Assembly: GCF_028607085.1 (NCBI RefSeq)
Contig: NZ_CP117411.1
Span: 2,170,001 to 2,234,000, forward strand
Reading direction: 5' to 3'
Length of the DNA: 64,000 bases
From: Sphingomonas naphthae
GTDB taxonomy: Bacteria; Pseudomonadota; Alphaproteobacteria; Sphingomonadales; Sphingomonadaceae
The position numbers were made by a program, and so were the translations under genes. The notes under the pieces are model-generated. The model saw only the letters and a program-made list of their open reading frames with translations, searched no databases and was not told the DNA's origin. Below, one piece after another: positions 25,729-34,601 of this stretch. Every line of letters starts with the position of its first letter. Position 1 is the first letter of the stretch.

Positions 25729-27007
25729 CGGCCGTCCTTTCACCCAGCACCTCGACCGGCTGACCACCCATGACAAACCCCGGATGCCGGATGCCATTGC
25801 GGGCGACCAGGTCGGCCGAGCGCGAGAGAAGATCGTCCAGCGTGCCGTCGAGCTGATGCGCCAGCGCGAGGGCGGGGAGCGTCCGGCTTGGGCTGACCGT
25901 GTAGATCCGGGCCAGCGAGCCACCGCGCGCTGTGATGTCGCGCACCATGATAAGACGAAGCCGGTCGAGATCGTCGGCGGCGGCGTCATCGCCGGCATCG
26001 GCCGCCGCAACCGCGAGCGCGTCCAGATCATCCTGCAACGCGGAGCGGAGCGCGGCGGCCTCGTTGTAGCTGGCGAACACGATCTGCGAGCAGCTGCGCA
26101 CCGCCTCGGCCGCCGCGATCGTAGTAATCAGACGGGTGAGCGCGACCTGATTTTCCCACTCCTGCCGGCGTGCCGGAGTAAAGCCGATCGGCGCCGGGCT
26201 GGTCGCGGTGGCGACGATATAGGGACCGCTCGGTGCGCCGATCGTCGCGGCGACGACGGGCGGGAAGGCGACGCCATCGCTCATCACGCGCCGCAGAGCG
26301 GTGACTCGCGAGGCGGGCGAGCTGCCGAGCTGGCCAAGCGCGAACAGCGCGCCATCGATCGCCTGGGCGAGCAGCAGCGGCGACCTAAGCAATCCTCCCG
26401 GCAGGACGTTGAGACCGATCAGGAAGGTGCGAAGCGCATTCCCGGTGCCGCCCTGAAGGACGCCCGCCGCAGTGGTGACGGCTGTAAACACGCCGATCGC
26501 GTCGGCCGCCGCCGCCTCGACGAACGCTGGCAGACGGGCCACGCTGAACCCGGCGGCGAAGCGCTCGATCGCGCTCAGCTTCACGTCGTCGGCCACCTCG
26601 ACCGCCGCGTCCGCCGTGGCCTGGCGCACCTCGGCCGCGACAATCTCGCCGGCCTCGACCAGCTCGATCGTGAAGGTGGCCATGCCACCTTCCTCGGTCG
26701 ATTCTGCGACCGTGTAGGTTCGGCATTGTGCCTGAAGCGTGCCGCGCCAGGGGTGGACCAGCGTGCCCGGCCCCTTCGCCTCGCACGCCGCAATCAGCGC
26801 GTCGCGCGCCGCCATATAGTCGGCGCCGATGACGATCGCGTCGATGGTGAACCGGGCCGCCGCCCGGCCGATGTCTTCGGCCCAGCCGGTATCCCGCTGG
26901 GGATAGCTGTGGTCAGGCCCGCGCCGGCCGCCGCTATTCTCGGCGGCCCGGACGGCGAACGCCGCGCCCCGGAAGCTGCCGGGCTGGAGTTGGTCGCGCC
27001 AGCTCAT
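25721..27007 (-). CDS. DNA circularisation protein (Mu gpN-like)
   Basis: 428 residues with a DNA_circ_N domain: MSWRDQLQPGSFRGAAFAVRAAENSGGRRGPDHSYPQRDTGWAEDIGRAAARFTIDAIVIG, then an Ala-rich helical body. In Mu-like phages this protein is a tail/baseplate component injected with DNA. It starts at an ATG overlapping the tape-measure stop. Confidence 0.93.
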   Translation of the reverse strand: MSWRDQLQPGSFRGAAFAVRAAENSGGRRGPDHSYPQRDTGWAEDIGRAAARFTIDAIVIGADYMAARDALIAACEAKGPGTLVHPWRGTLQAQCRTYTVAESTEEGGMATFTIELVEAGEIVAAEVRQATADAAVEVADDVKLSAIERFAAGFSVARLPAFVEAAAADAIGVFTAVTTAAGVLQGGTGNALRTFLIGLNVLPGGLLRSPLLLAQAIDGALFALGQLGSSPASRVTALRRVMSDGVAFPPVVAATIGAPSGPYIVATATSPAPIGFTPARRQEWENQVALTRLITTIAAAEAVRSCSQIVFASYNEAAALRSALQDDLDALAVAAADAGDDAAADDLDRLRLIMVRDITARGGSLARIYTVSPSRTLPALALAHQLDGTLDDLLSRSADLVARNGIRHPGFVMGGQPVEVLGERTAGA

Positions 27008-28719
27008 GCGACGGGCACGAAGCCACGCGACACGTCGATCGGCACGTCACGGTTGACCGAGGAGAGCTTGGTCGTGCGCGCTTGGGTACCGCGATCCGTC
27101 GTGATGTGGATGTCGAGCTTGCCGCCGACCTTGACCGGCGCCTGCGGCCGGGCGGGCGTGGCGCGCCGCAGCGGCGGTCCCAAACGTGGCGCGGCCGGCG
27201 ACGTCGACAAGCGGCGCGGATTGGCCATGATCCGCTGCCACGACGGGGCAAGCTGGGGCGGGCGAACGGGGCGGACCAGCGGCGCCCGCCCCTGCATCAG
27301 GCTCCAGCCCGGCGCGCGCTCCTGCTCAGTCCGGGGCGAGCGGATCGACCAGCGCGGCTTCGGCGCAGACGGGTAGCGGAGCGGCTTGCCGTCCTGCCCG
27401 TTGAACAGATACTTGCCCCACTGATCGGGAAAATATCGGTCAGCCGCGTCGGCGGCGCCCCACACCTTAGCGGCAACACCATCAGCAGCAGCCTGGAAGC
27501 GGCCAAACTTTTCGCGCCACCGATCAAGTTCTCTCAGAATTGGTACAAGATCAGCCAAACCGCCTGCGAGATCACGCACAGTGCCGGCGAGATAGTTGAT
27601 ATCGTCGCCAACCGCCTTCCAATCGGTTCGCGCTATGGCATCACCAGCCCTAGCAAGCCCGTCGCCCACCTTCGTGGCCCACTTATCGAGCGATCCATCC
27701 CGCTCGGCCTTCTCTGTCCAGGCGAGCAGCTTCGCGAGGTTACGATCCAGCATCTTGCCGAACCCGCCATCCCAGACCCTCCGCGCCACGCCGCCGAGGA
27801 AGTCCATCAGGTTCGACCATTTCCCCGCCACTGTGCGCGACTGGCGATCCATACCACCCGCGAACTTCGCATCGAAAATGGTCAGCAAAGCGGCCTGGAT
27901 CTTCTTCGCGTCCTTCGCGACGCTGACCGAGGCGGTCTTCCCGGCCTTGGTCATGTATCGAAATGTAGCCGTCGCGCCCTTCTGGCTGCCGACGATGCCG
28001 AACTCCTTCAGGCGCTCGAACTCACCCGTCTGCGCGTCGGCCATCATCTCGACGGCGTCATCGAGGGACTTGCCAAGGGCGCCGGCCGCGTCGCCCAAGC
28101 TCCGCAGCGACCCATCCATCGGGTCGATGCCGAGATTACGGGATTTGATGAAAGCGGCAACGACGTCTTCGAGCTGATAGGGCGTGGTCTTGGCAAAGTC
28201 GGCGATCCATTTCAGCGACCGCTCCGCCTTCCCCGATGATCCCTCGATCCCCTCCATTTGAGACCGAAAGCCCTCGAACCGCGCGCCCGTCGTGATCGTC
28301 GCCCAAAGGCCGGTGATCGCCGCGCCGCCCAGCGCCAGCGCCCCGCCCCGGATTGTGCTGCCGATGAACTCGCCGGTGCGCCGCGCGGTGCGGCGCGTCA
28401 GCTCGAAGCGCCGATCGAGGCGAGCAAGAGCCCCGACCCCTCGCGTCGCCATGCGATCCATGGCGACGCCAGCGCGGCCCGCGCTGACCACAAGCGAGCG
28501 CGTCGAGCGGGTGACCGCCTCGACACCGCGCGAGGCGCGACGCATCGAAGTGTCCAGCCGCCCGGCACGCTCGCGCACGCGATCGAGCCCGGTGGCCGCC
28601 GCCGCACCGGCCGCGCGGCCCCGCTGGCCCATCCGATCGAGCGAGCCCGAGGCCCCGCGCACGGTGCGGGACAGGCCGCGCTCGGCCGCCGTGATCAGAA
28701 TGCTAAGACGCATCACCAT
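27004..28719 (-). CDS. Tail tape-measure protein
   Basis: About 571 residues from ATG 28,719 (ATG 28,713 also in frame). Long basic helical N-terminus (RGLSRTVRGASGSLDRMGQRGRAAG..), a hydrophobic stretch (GSTIRGGALALGGAAITGLWATI, near 130) and a tape-measure tandem-type core GARFEGFRSQMEGIEGSSGKAERSLKWIADFAKTTPYQLEDVVAAFIKSRNLGIDP. The Pro/Arg-rich C-terminal third is unusual. It is short for the family and predicts a short tail. Its start lies inside the frameshifted end of the chaperone gene. Confidence 0.92.
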   Translation of the reverse strand: MVMRLSILITAAERGLSRTVRGASGSLDRMGQRGRAAGAAAATGLDRVRERAGRLDTSMRRASRGVEAVTRSTRSLVVSAGRAGVAMDRMATRGVGALARLDRRFELTRRTARRTGEFIGSTIRGGALALGGAAITGLWATITTGARFEGFRSQMEGIEGSSGKAERSLKWIADFAKTTPYQLEDVVAAFIKSRNLGIDPMDGSLRSLGDAAGALGKSLDDAVEMMADAQTGEFERLKEFGIVGSQKGATATFRYMTKAGKTASVSVAKDAKKIQAALLTIFDAKFAGGMDRQSRTVAGKWSNLMDFLGGVARRVWDGGFGKMLDRNLAKLLAWTEKAERDGSLDKWATKVGDGLARAGDAIARTDWKAVGDDINYLAGTVRDLAGGLADLVPILRELDRWREKFGRFQAAADGVAAKVWGAADAADRYFPDQWGKYLFNGQDGKPLRYPSAPKPRWSIRSPRTEQERAPGWSLMQGRAPLVRPVRPPQLAPSWQRIMANPRRLSTSPAAPRLGPPLRRATPARPQAPVKVGGKLDIHITTDRGTQARTTKLSSVNRDVPIDVSRGFVPVA

Positions 28720-28852
28720 CTGAGAGACGCTCCACCTGGCCAAACCACATCTTCAGGTCGGCGACGTCCCAATTCATGTAATCGGGAGGCCAACCGAGGC
28801 TGGCGACTATGTCGCCGAGGATGTCCCGCCAGTTGGCCGGCCAGGCTTGGTA
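28703..28852 (-). CDS. -1 frame extension of the tail assembly chaperone
   Basis: Not an independent gene: 49 codons in the -1 frame after the slippery site, beginning YQAWPANWRDILGDIVASLG and ending GQVERLSDGDAS with stop at 28,703. The WPPDYMNWDVADLKMWFGQVE part matches the GpE/gp41'-type chaperone ends seen in Mu and lambda G-T relatives. It would be fused to residues 1-82 of the short form, giving a product of 131 residues. It overlaps the start of the tape-measure gene. Confidence 0.75.
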   Translation of the reverse strand, partial: YQAWPANWRDILGDIVASLGWPPDYMNWDVADLKMWFGQVERLSDGDAS

Positions 28853-29097
28853 AAACCCTCGACGATGTCGCCGATCGCGTCGAAGTCCTGCGCGTCCAGT
28901 TCGTCGATCACCGCGACGGGCTGACCGGAGAGCTTGGAGATGAGCAGGATCGTGCCGGCGACGGTGCCGATCGCTTCGTCGGCGACGCGCATGTCACGCG
29001 CCTTCGGCCGCCGAAGCGTGATGTGGGTGATCTCCTCCCGATCGGTGCCGATCGTGACGGAAAGCGGGTGCTTCAGCGGATGCGTGATCTCGCTCAT
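28807..29097 (-). CDS. Tail assembly chaperone, short form (Mu gp41-like)
   Basis: 96 residues from ATG 29,097, which overlaps the tube gene stop. MSEITHPLKHPLSVTIGTDREEITHITLRRPKARDMRVADEAIG..LISKLSGQPVAVIDELDAQDFDAIGDIVEGF is the phage tail assembly E (gp41) family. The slippery heptamer near its end gives the longer product. Present in the cell during tail assembly around the tape measure; not in virions of relatives. Confidence 0.9.
   Translation of the reverse strand: MSEITHPLKHPLSVTIGTDREEITHITLRRPKARDMRVADEAIGTVAGTILLISKLSGQPVAVIDELDAQDFDAIGDIVEGFTKPGRPTGGTSSAT
28852..28858 (-). other. -1 ribosomal frameshift site GGGTTTT
   Basis: On the minus strand, G-GGT-TTT in the zero frame fits the X-XXY-YYZ rule exactly and sits at codons 81-82 of the tail chaperone. 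The -1 frame stays open for 49 codons. Confidence 0.82.
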
Positions 29098-29465
29098 CAG
29101 CCGATCCTCATCTCTTCGGCGGGCGGCCCCATGAACACGACCTTCGCCTTGCCCTCGGTGACGCTGATGATCTCGCCGGAATAGGCATGGCGCACTACGT
29201 AGGTCTGGCCGGTGTCCGCCTCGAACGTGACGGTCGCGTCGTCGATCGCCGCCAGCTCGACCAGACTGACATCCGCCGTGACCAGCACGTCGCATTCGAT
29301 CTTGGACGATTTGGTCGCCTCGCTGAACATGCCGGCCCGGTGGTCGGCCTCCTGTTCGTCGCGCTTGATCCCGCCCAGCTCCATGCTCGACTTGCCGGCG
29401 GTCGTATATTCCTTGCCGTTGACCCGGATGTGGGTCTGTCCCCAGACCTTGTTCCTGTTCGCCAT
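29097..29465 (-). CDS. Tail tube protein (Mu gpM-like)
   Basis: 122 residues. Begins MANRNKVWGQTHIRVNGKEYTTAGKSSMELGGIKRDEQEADHRAGMFSEATKSSKIECDVLVTADVSL, matching the Phage_tail_tube family of Mu (gp40). Forms the inner tube of the contractile tail. Follows the sheath gene after a 23-base gap. Confidence 0.95.
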   Translation of the reverse strand: MANRNKVWGQTHIRVNGKEYTTAGKSSMELGGIKRDEQEADHRAGMFSEATKSSKIECDVLVTADVSLVELAAIDDATVTFEADTGQTYVVRHAYSGEIISVTEGKAKVVFMGPPAEEMRIG

Positions 29466-29488
29466 CTTAAGCCCTCCTTAGTCGCCGC

Positions 29489-30955
29489 TCAGAGGCGAAA
29501 TTCGACGCGCGCCGCGATTGTGCGGAGCTGGTTGACGATGTCGGGCGGCACCAGGACATCGACCCTGTTCGGATCGCCCGCGCTCCGCTGGACCTGCAGG
29601 TCGGCCGCGAACTGATCGATATTCTCAACCAGGCCGGCATCCTCCCAGTCGCGCGCCAGGGCGAGCAGCTCGGCGCGGATGTCGCGCGGACGGACCACCG
29701 CCTGGCCGGCCGCGATCGTTGCCGTGTCGCTCGCCAGCTTGTGGCGCGGCCAGCGCTCGGCGAAGCGGACGCGCAGGCTGTGGCGAAGATAAAAGAGCGT
29801 GAGCGGCGTGTTGACGTCGAGCCAGGCGACGCTGTCGAGGCCCTGCGCGTTGAGCTGGTACGTCGTGATCGGCCGCTCGATCGTGACGGTGCCCCCGGCA
29901 TCGACCGTCCAGGTAGAGATGCCGTCGCGCAACAGCAGCTCGCGCTCCACCCGCGTGAAGCGATCGGCCTCGGCCGGCGCCACGAGGCCTGGCAGCGGGA
30001 GCGTCTGGAACGGCCGGGCGGGATCGATCGCGCCATAAAACGCGATCTGCGCGCCATGCGCCGCCGCCCAACGCCAAGGCGGCGTGGGCGAGGACTTGGC
30101 GCCGATCGGGCAAAGGTACTGGCTGTTGCGCGCCGCGCCGATCGCCGCGAGCGCCGATTGCGTGCCTGCGAGACCCACATAGGCGATGCCGCCGATCATC
30201 CGGAGCGGCCCGGCGCGGCTCGCCAGTTCGGTCTCCACGCTGGTCAGCGTGGCTGTGTCGCCGAACGGCAGGATGAAGGACGCATAATGCGCGTCGCCGA
30301 TCGCCGCCCACACCGCCGAGATATCCGGGTTGGCGGCGCCCGCCGTGCCGGCCGCGAACGCCACGGTCAGCCCGGCCGGCGTCGCCTCGCCCTGGTAATA
30401 GTTCAGGCGGACATCGACGTCGTTGCCGGCCGTCCCCTTGTTGCGCGCGGTCAGCGTGACGACACCGGCGGCGGCGCTGGCGGTCACCGGCAGATCAGGC
30501 TGCGCGGCGATCGCGGCGACGATCGCGGTGGCGACGGTTGAGACGGATGCGCCGGAGGCGACCGCCACCGGCACGGCGGTGCCGGCTATCATCAGCGCCA
30601 GCACACCCGTCGCGGTTGCCGCGCCGGTCAGCGTGACCGTCTTGGTCGCCGCGACGCCGGCACCGTTATCGTCGAGCGCGATCGCCCAGCATTCGGTGCT
30701 GTCGTTGACCGCCTTCAGCCCGGCGATCATGTCGGCCAGGAGCGAGCCCCGACCGAACGCGACCACCGCCTGGGCGGGCGAGACGATACGAGTGGGCGTG
30801 AGCGCCGCCACCGTGCCGGCCGCCAGGCGCTGGCCGATCACGAGGATCTTCGACGGCGCGGCCGGCAGGCCGGATACCGCCTTAGCGCTATCGAACTCGA
30901 CGTAGCTGCCGGGAACGCGCAGATCGACCGGGATGGCATTGAAGCTGATCGGCAT
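29489..30955 (-). CDS. Contractile tail sheath protein (Mu gpL-like)
   Basis: 488 residues. N-terminal PISFNAIPVDLRVPGSYVEFDSAKAVSGLPAAPSKILVIGQRLAAGTV, an Ala/Val-rich domain III (residues 110-190), and the C-terminal sheath core VERPITTYQLN..AWLDVNTPLTLFYLRHSLRVRFAERWPRHKLASD typical of Mu-like sheath proteins. Polymerises around the tube and contracts at infection. Confidence 0.96.
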   Translation of the reverse strand: MPISFNAIPVDLRVPGSYVEFDSAKAVSGLPAAPSKILVIGQRLAAGTVAALTPTRIVSPAQAVVAFGRGSLLADMIAGLKAVNDSTECWAIALDDNGAGVAATKTVTLTGAATATGVLALMIAGTAVPVAVASGASVSTVATAIVAAIAAQPDLPVTASAAAGVVTLTARNKGTAGNDVDVRLNYYQGEATPAGLTVAFAAGTAGAANPDISAVWAAIGDAHYASFILPFGDTATLTSVETELASRAGPLRMIGGIAYVGLAGTQSALAAIGAARNSQYLCPIGAKSSPTPPWRWAAAHGAQIAFYGAIDPARPFQTLPLPGLVAPAEADRFTRVERELLLRDGISTWTVDAGGTVTIERPITTYQLNAQGLDSVAWLDVNTPLTLFYLRHSLRVRFAERWPRHKLASDTATIAAGQAVVRPRDIRAELLALARDWEDAGLVENIDQFAADLQVQRSAGDPNRVDVLVPPDIVNQLRTIAARVEFRL

Positions 30956-30959
30956 GGGC

Positions 30960-31133
30960 TCAGCCCTCCTTCTTCTTGGGGGCGCCGATCAGGACATCGC
31001 CGTCTTGGCGGCGGCGCTCCCAATAGGTCGACCAGGTCACCGGCTCGCCGGCCGGATCGAGCAGGGCGCCGTCCGCGTGACGGACGCGCCGATCGGGCGC
31101 CGGGGTCACGAAACGGGTATCGGAATCAATCAT
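30960..31133 (-). CDS. DUF2635 family protein (Mu gp38-like)
   Basis: 57 residues from ATG 31,133: MIDSDTRFVTPAPDRRVRHA through VTWSTYWERRRQDGDVLIGA. The pattern (Pro-rich start, 'G..V..S.YW.RRL.DGDV') matches the small DUF2635 protein that sits before the sheath gene in Mu-like phages. Overlaps the previous gene by eight bases. Confidence 0.88.
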   Translation of the reverse strand: MIDSDTRFVTPAPDRRVRHADGALLDPAGEPVTWSTYWERRRQDGDVLIGAPKKKEG

Positions 31134-31770
31134 CGTCGGCCCTCACGGTCAGGTGGTCGGTAGCGTCGGCCGAGGCATCGGCCGGGATCTGAATGCCGGG
31201 CACGCCGGGGCTGGCATCCACGTCGCCGAGCGGCGGGATGTCCCAGTTGACGTGCGCGGTGATGAAGTCGCCGATCGCGTTGTCATCGAAGGGCGGGCGC
31301 AGCGAGGCGACCGGCACGCGCGTGCGCAGCTCCACCGCGAGCATCGACACCTTGCGCTCTTTCAGCGCGGCCAAGCGGGCAACGAAACGGAGCTGGCCGA
31401 CCTCGAACCCGCCGATGTCCAGCCCGAGATCCTGATCGGCGAACAGGAGCGTAACGTCGACCGCCAGGCGATAGCTGCCCGTCTCGCGCTCATCGCCTGG
31501 CCGGCCGTGGCGCGTCGCCTGTTCGTCGCGCAGGCTCTCCGCCATCACGACGACGCCGAACAGCATCTCCACGGCCTGTTCGTCCGCTATCGATCGCCAG
31601 CCGGCGTTCGTCACCCAAGCGGCGGGCGCGTTGATCTTGCCCTTGGTGCCCAAATATTCATCCCAGTCGTCGGGATAGGTCTCCAGCGTCCGGAAGCGGT
31701 AGCCGAGCTGGCCCGTCTCGCCGGCTGCCTCCAGGCGCGCGAGGATCGCATTCTCGATCGTCGCGATCAT
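31126..31770 (-). CDS. DUF1834 tail protein (Mu gp37-like)
   Basis: 214 residues from ATG 31,770. MIATIENAILARLEAAGETGQLGYRFRTLETYPDDWDEYLGTKGKINAPAAWV is the DUF1834 start. It lies between the tail-completion genes and the sheath, as in Mu, and is likely a tail terminator. ATG overlaps the previous stop by four bases. Confidence 0.9.
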   Translation of the reverse strand: MIATIENAILARLEAAGETGQLGYRFRTLETYPDDWDEYLGTKGKINAPAAWVTNAGWRSIADEQAVEMLFGVVVMAESLRDEQATRHGRPGDERETGSYRLAVDVTLLFADQDLGLDIGGFEVGQLRFVARLAALKERKVSMLAVELRTRVPVASLRPPFDDNAIGDFITAHVNWDIPPLGDVDASPGVPGIQIPADASADATDHLTVRADDD

Positions 31771-31934
31771 CGCCGCGTCCGATCGAACGCGCACATCGCC
31801 ATGCCGATCGGCCAGATCGCGATGCCCGCCAACACGGCGGGATCGGCTTTCTCTTCCGGCTTACCGATCAGCAGAAGCTCGCCGTAAAAGGCAATGATGC
31901 CACCCAGCCAGAGGTGGATGATGAAGCTGATCAT
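31767..31934 (-). CDS. Small two-helix membrane protein
   Basis: 55 residues. Two hydrophobic segments, MISFIIHLWLGGIIAFYGEL and VLAGIAIWPIGMAMCAF, around the linker GKPEEKADPA; ends DRTRR. Four-base overlaps at both ends (ATGA) support it as a gene. Membrane role inside a tail operon is unexpected; function unknown. Confidence 0.75.
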   Translation of the reverse strand: MISFIIHLWLGGIIAFYGELLLIGKPEEKADPAVLAGIAIWPIGMAMCAFDRTRR

Positions 31935-32422
31935 GCGGCCTCCAATCCAAAGAAGTCCTCGGTCAGCGCCTCAATCTCATCCTCATCTTCGTCGCCGATG
32001 CCGAACATCGGGCGGGCGGGGATGATGACCTGGCGCGCTGACCGGAAGCCGATACCGGGCAGCTTGAAACGCAACGGGCCATTGCGGCCGACGATCGTCG
32101 CGCCGTGCTGATGCACACCGGCATAAATGACGTTGGTGCCAACGCGGACGCTATCGGCCAGTGCGATGTAGCTGACCGATTGCTTGAGGCGGGCGGAGAG
32201 CGTCAGCGTCTTGCCGCCGAACTGCTCGACCCGGCGGCTCGGCGTCCAGCGCGAGCCGTCCGGCCCGCGCTCATCCTCGAACCGCTGGAGCGTCGATCCC
32301 TCCATGGCCAAGCCGATCGCATCCATAAGCGGCGACAGATCCTCGCCGCGCTCCTGGATGGCGCGGAGGCGTCGCTCGATGGCGTCCTGCCCCTCGACGC
32401 GGATTTCTACCGAGGCGGCCAT
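31931..32422 (-). CDS. Virion morphogenesis / tail completion protein (Mu gpG-like)
   Basis: 163 residues. MAASVEIRVEGQDAIERRLRAIQERGEDLSPLMDAIGLAMEGSTLQRFEDERGPDGSRWTPS and the C-terminal RSARQVIIPARPMFGIGDEDEDEIEALTEDFF match the Phage_tail_S / gpG family. In Mu the gene follows F; here it lies between gp36- and gp37-like genes. Confidence 0.92.
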   Translation of the reverse strand: MAASVEIRVEGQDAIERRLRAIQERGEDLSPLMDAIGLAMEGSTLQRFEDERGPDGSRWTPSRRVEQFGGKTLTLSARLKQSVSYIALADSVRVGTNVIYAGVHQHGATIVGRNGPLRFKLPGIGFRSARQVIIPARPMFGIGDEDEDEIEALTEDFFGLEAA

Positions 32423-32838
32423 CAGAAGCCTGCCATGCTGTCGCGGGTGAACAGGCGCTCGCCGCCCTCCACCAGGACCACGCCATCGCGCTCGACCTGC
32501 TCTTCAACGCCGGCATCGAGCTTCAGCTTACCGGAGGCGATGTCGCGCAGCTGCGCCAGGGCGGCGGCGTGCCGCTTGGCGATCGTCTCGGTCGGCGCAT
32601 CCTGGTCCAGCTCATAGCGGGCGATGTCGCAGGCGATATTGGTCAGCAGCACCGATGGCGGCGAGATAGGGAGCTTGTAGGCCGTGGCGACATAGCCATC
32701 GATCACGGCGGCGGCGGCGTTGAGCGCGCGGCCCGTCCGCACCGCCACCGCCGTGCCGTCGCCTTCGTCGTCGCAGAGCTGCGCGATCGCGCGCTCCGTG
32801 AACGCGAGGTTGAGATCGGCAAGGGTGGCGTAGGCCAT
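32422..32838 (-). CDS. DUF1320 protein (Mu gp36-like)
   Basis: 138 residues from ATG 32,838. MAYATLADLNLAFTERAIAQLCDDEGDG..ALNAAAAVIDGYVATAYKLPISPPSVLLTNIACDIARYEL is the DUF1320 signature of Mu-like head-tail connector proteins. A 127-base gap upstream (32,844-32,970) holds no gene. Confidence 0.92.
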   Translation of the reverse strand: MAYATLADLNLAFTERAIAQLCDDEGDGTAVAVRTGRALNAAAAVIDGYVATAYKLPISPPSVLLTNIACDIARYELDQDAPTETIAKRHAAALAQLRDIASGKLKLDAGVEEQVERDGVVLVEGGERLFTRDSMAGF

Positions 32839-32970
32839 GGTCAAACACGCTTCCCAAAGTGCGGCAAGCGTGGTGGGGTGGGTTAGGTCAGGCGATCCCG
32901 ACCAGGCATGGGGGCCTCGCGAGCCGTACCACGCGTGTCTCCACCCCGCTCTGCTCGCGGGTTATTCAGA

Positions 32971-33699
32971 TCAATCGTCCGCCGAGGCGCGACGGCGGCG
33001 GGTGGGCGGCGGGCTTTCGGCCACCAGCGTTGGGGCCAGCTCGGCCTCGGACGGCGTGGGCGCGTCGCCCAGAGCGGCGAAGCGCGCGGCATCACCCTCG
33101 GGCGCCCCGGCCGCCGCGCTGGCGGCGATCGCGGCCTTGGTGGCGGCGGGCGCGTCGCGATTGGCCAGCTCGGCCGCCTGCGCCGCCAGTTCGCGGGCCA
33201 CGACATCGCCATCGCCAATCGGCCCGGCTTGCGAGGCCACATCGGCGGCCGGGACGCTTACCGCCATCGCGAGGCCGGTCGCGGCCGGCGCGTCGCGGTT
33301 CGCCAGCTCGGCCGCCTCGGCGGCGATCTCCTGCCGGCCAAGGATCCGCGACGTCGCGCCGCGCATGGCATCGGCCACGTCGTCACCGATCTCCAACAGG
33401 CCGGCCTCGAAACGCCGAGTCACCTCGGCGATCGAATGCTCATCCACGTCGCCCAGCGCGTCGGCAACCTTGGCGAAGCCGGCGCCCAGGCGAACGAAGA
33501 GGTTGCCGTCGAGCGCGGCCTCGACGATCAGGCGCGGCTCGCGCACCAAGTCCGCCAGCTGCTTCCAGGTGACATCCTCGCCGAGCAGCTCGACCGCCTC
33601 GGGACCGAAAGCGCGGCCCGCGCGGCGGAACGCGCCGCCCGTTGCCGTGACGCGGATGATGTGCGCGGCGGCGGCCGCCGCCAGACCGAGGCCGCTCAT
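32971..33699 (-). CDS. HI1506-like protein (Mu gp35 position)
   Basis: 242 residues from ATG 33,699. The N-terminal block HIIRVTATGGAFRRAGRAFGPEAVELLGEDVTWKQLADLVREPRLIVE matches the Mu/FluMu HI1506 family. The rest is Ala-rich with two near-repeats (AAELANRDAPAATGLAMAVS and AAELANRDAPAATKAAIAAS) and a basic tail RRRRASADD. Accessory head protein of unknown role. Confidence 0.85.
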   Translation of the reverse strand: MSGLGLAAAAAAHIIRVTATGGAFRRAGRAFGPEAVELLGEDVTWKQLADLVREPRLIVEAALDGNLFVRLGAGFAKVADALGDVDEHSIAEVTRRFEAGLLEIGDDVADAMRGATSRILGRQEIAAEAAELANRDAPAATGLAMAVSVPAADVASQAGPIGDGDVVARELAAQAAELANRDAPAATKAAIAASAAAGAPEGDAARFAALGDAPTPSEAELAPTLVAESPPPTRRRRASADD

Positions 33700-34589
33700 G
33701 CGAGCCACGGCGTCATCACCGCTTCGGAGGTGCCCTGCCACTGGTTGGTCGCGCCGCCGGTGGTGAGCTGGTTCTTGGTGATCGCCGTCGCCGCGCCGGT
33801 CAGCGCAGGCGGCACGATCAGCTTGCGTGGGCGGAGGCCCAGCGGGCGACCATAATCGCCTTTCATGCTGGCGAGCGCGACATAGGCCGCCTCGTAATTC
33901 TCGACCGTGAGCGGCTGCCGGCTGGCATAGGCGAACTGCCAGAAGGCGAAGCCGACCGCCATGCGACCATCGACGCCGTACAGAAATTCCCGACGCTCGA
34001 AGACGTTGTCGTCGGTATCCTTGTCCTTCTTCACCCAGGCGAAGTCGCGGCGCATCTGGTAGATGATCGGCTTCAGCGCGCGGCTGTCATCGACCAGCAC
34101 CCAGAGCGGACCCGAGCCGCCGCCATAATTCGAGACGCTAACTGGCGTGCCGGCTTCGTCCAGGACAGGATGATCGGTGTCGAAGAAGTACTGGCCGTCA
34201 TAGCAGATCGTGGAAGAGCCCAGCTTGAGAAGGGCGTAGACAAGCTCGGAGGGATGAGCTGCGACCGATCGGCCCAGTTCCTCGAACAGCGGTGTGTACT
34301 GGCCGATGTTGTCGTCCTCGATATCGTCGCGATCGACGCCGACAGTCAGCTCGTAGGGTCGGTTGGTGATCTCGTACTTGCCGGACGAGATGTTCTGCAC
34401 GACGCGCGGGCCGAGCCACTCACGGACGGACGGGATCTTGCCGAGCCAGCCATATTCGTTGGTTTTGGTCGACGAAGGCACCGGGGTGGCGACGAGCAGA
34501 TGATCGCTCTCCGCCTGCCCTACGCCACGTGAGAAGGCGGCGTTGAAGCCGACTCCCAGCGTGCGAAGATTGTCACCGTTGATCAGCAT
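33696..34589 (-). CDS. Major capsid protein (Mu gpT-like)
   Basis: 297 residues. Begins MLINGDNLRTLGVGFNAAFSRGVGQAESDHLLVATPVPSSTKTNEYGWLGKIPSVREWLGPRVVQNISSGKYEITNRPYELTVGVDRDDIEDDNIG, the Mu major head subunit pattern. Self-assembles with the protease/scaffold and decoration proteins encoded just upstream. Confidence 0.97.
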   Translation of the reverse strand: MLINGDNLRTLGVGFNAAFSRGVGQAESDHLLVATPVPSSTKTNEYGWLGKIPSVREWLGPRVVQNISSGKYEITNRPYELTVGVDRDDIEDDNIGQYTPLFEELGRSVAAHPSELVYALLKLGSSTICYDGQYFFDTDHPVLDEAGTPVSVSNYGGGSGPLWVLVDDSRALKPIIYQMRRDFAWVKKDKDTDDNVFERREFLYGVDGRMAVGFAFWQFAYASRQPLTVENYEAAYVALASMKGDYGRPLGLRPRKLIVPPALTGAATAITKNQLTTGGATNQWQGTSEAVMTPWLA

Positions 34590-34601
34590 CTATCGAACCT
34601 T

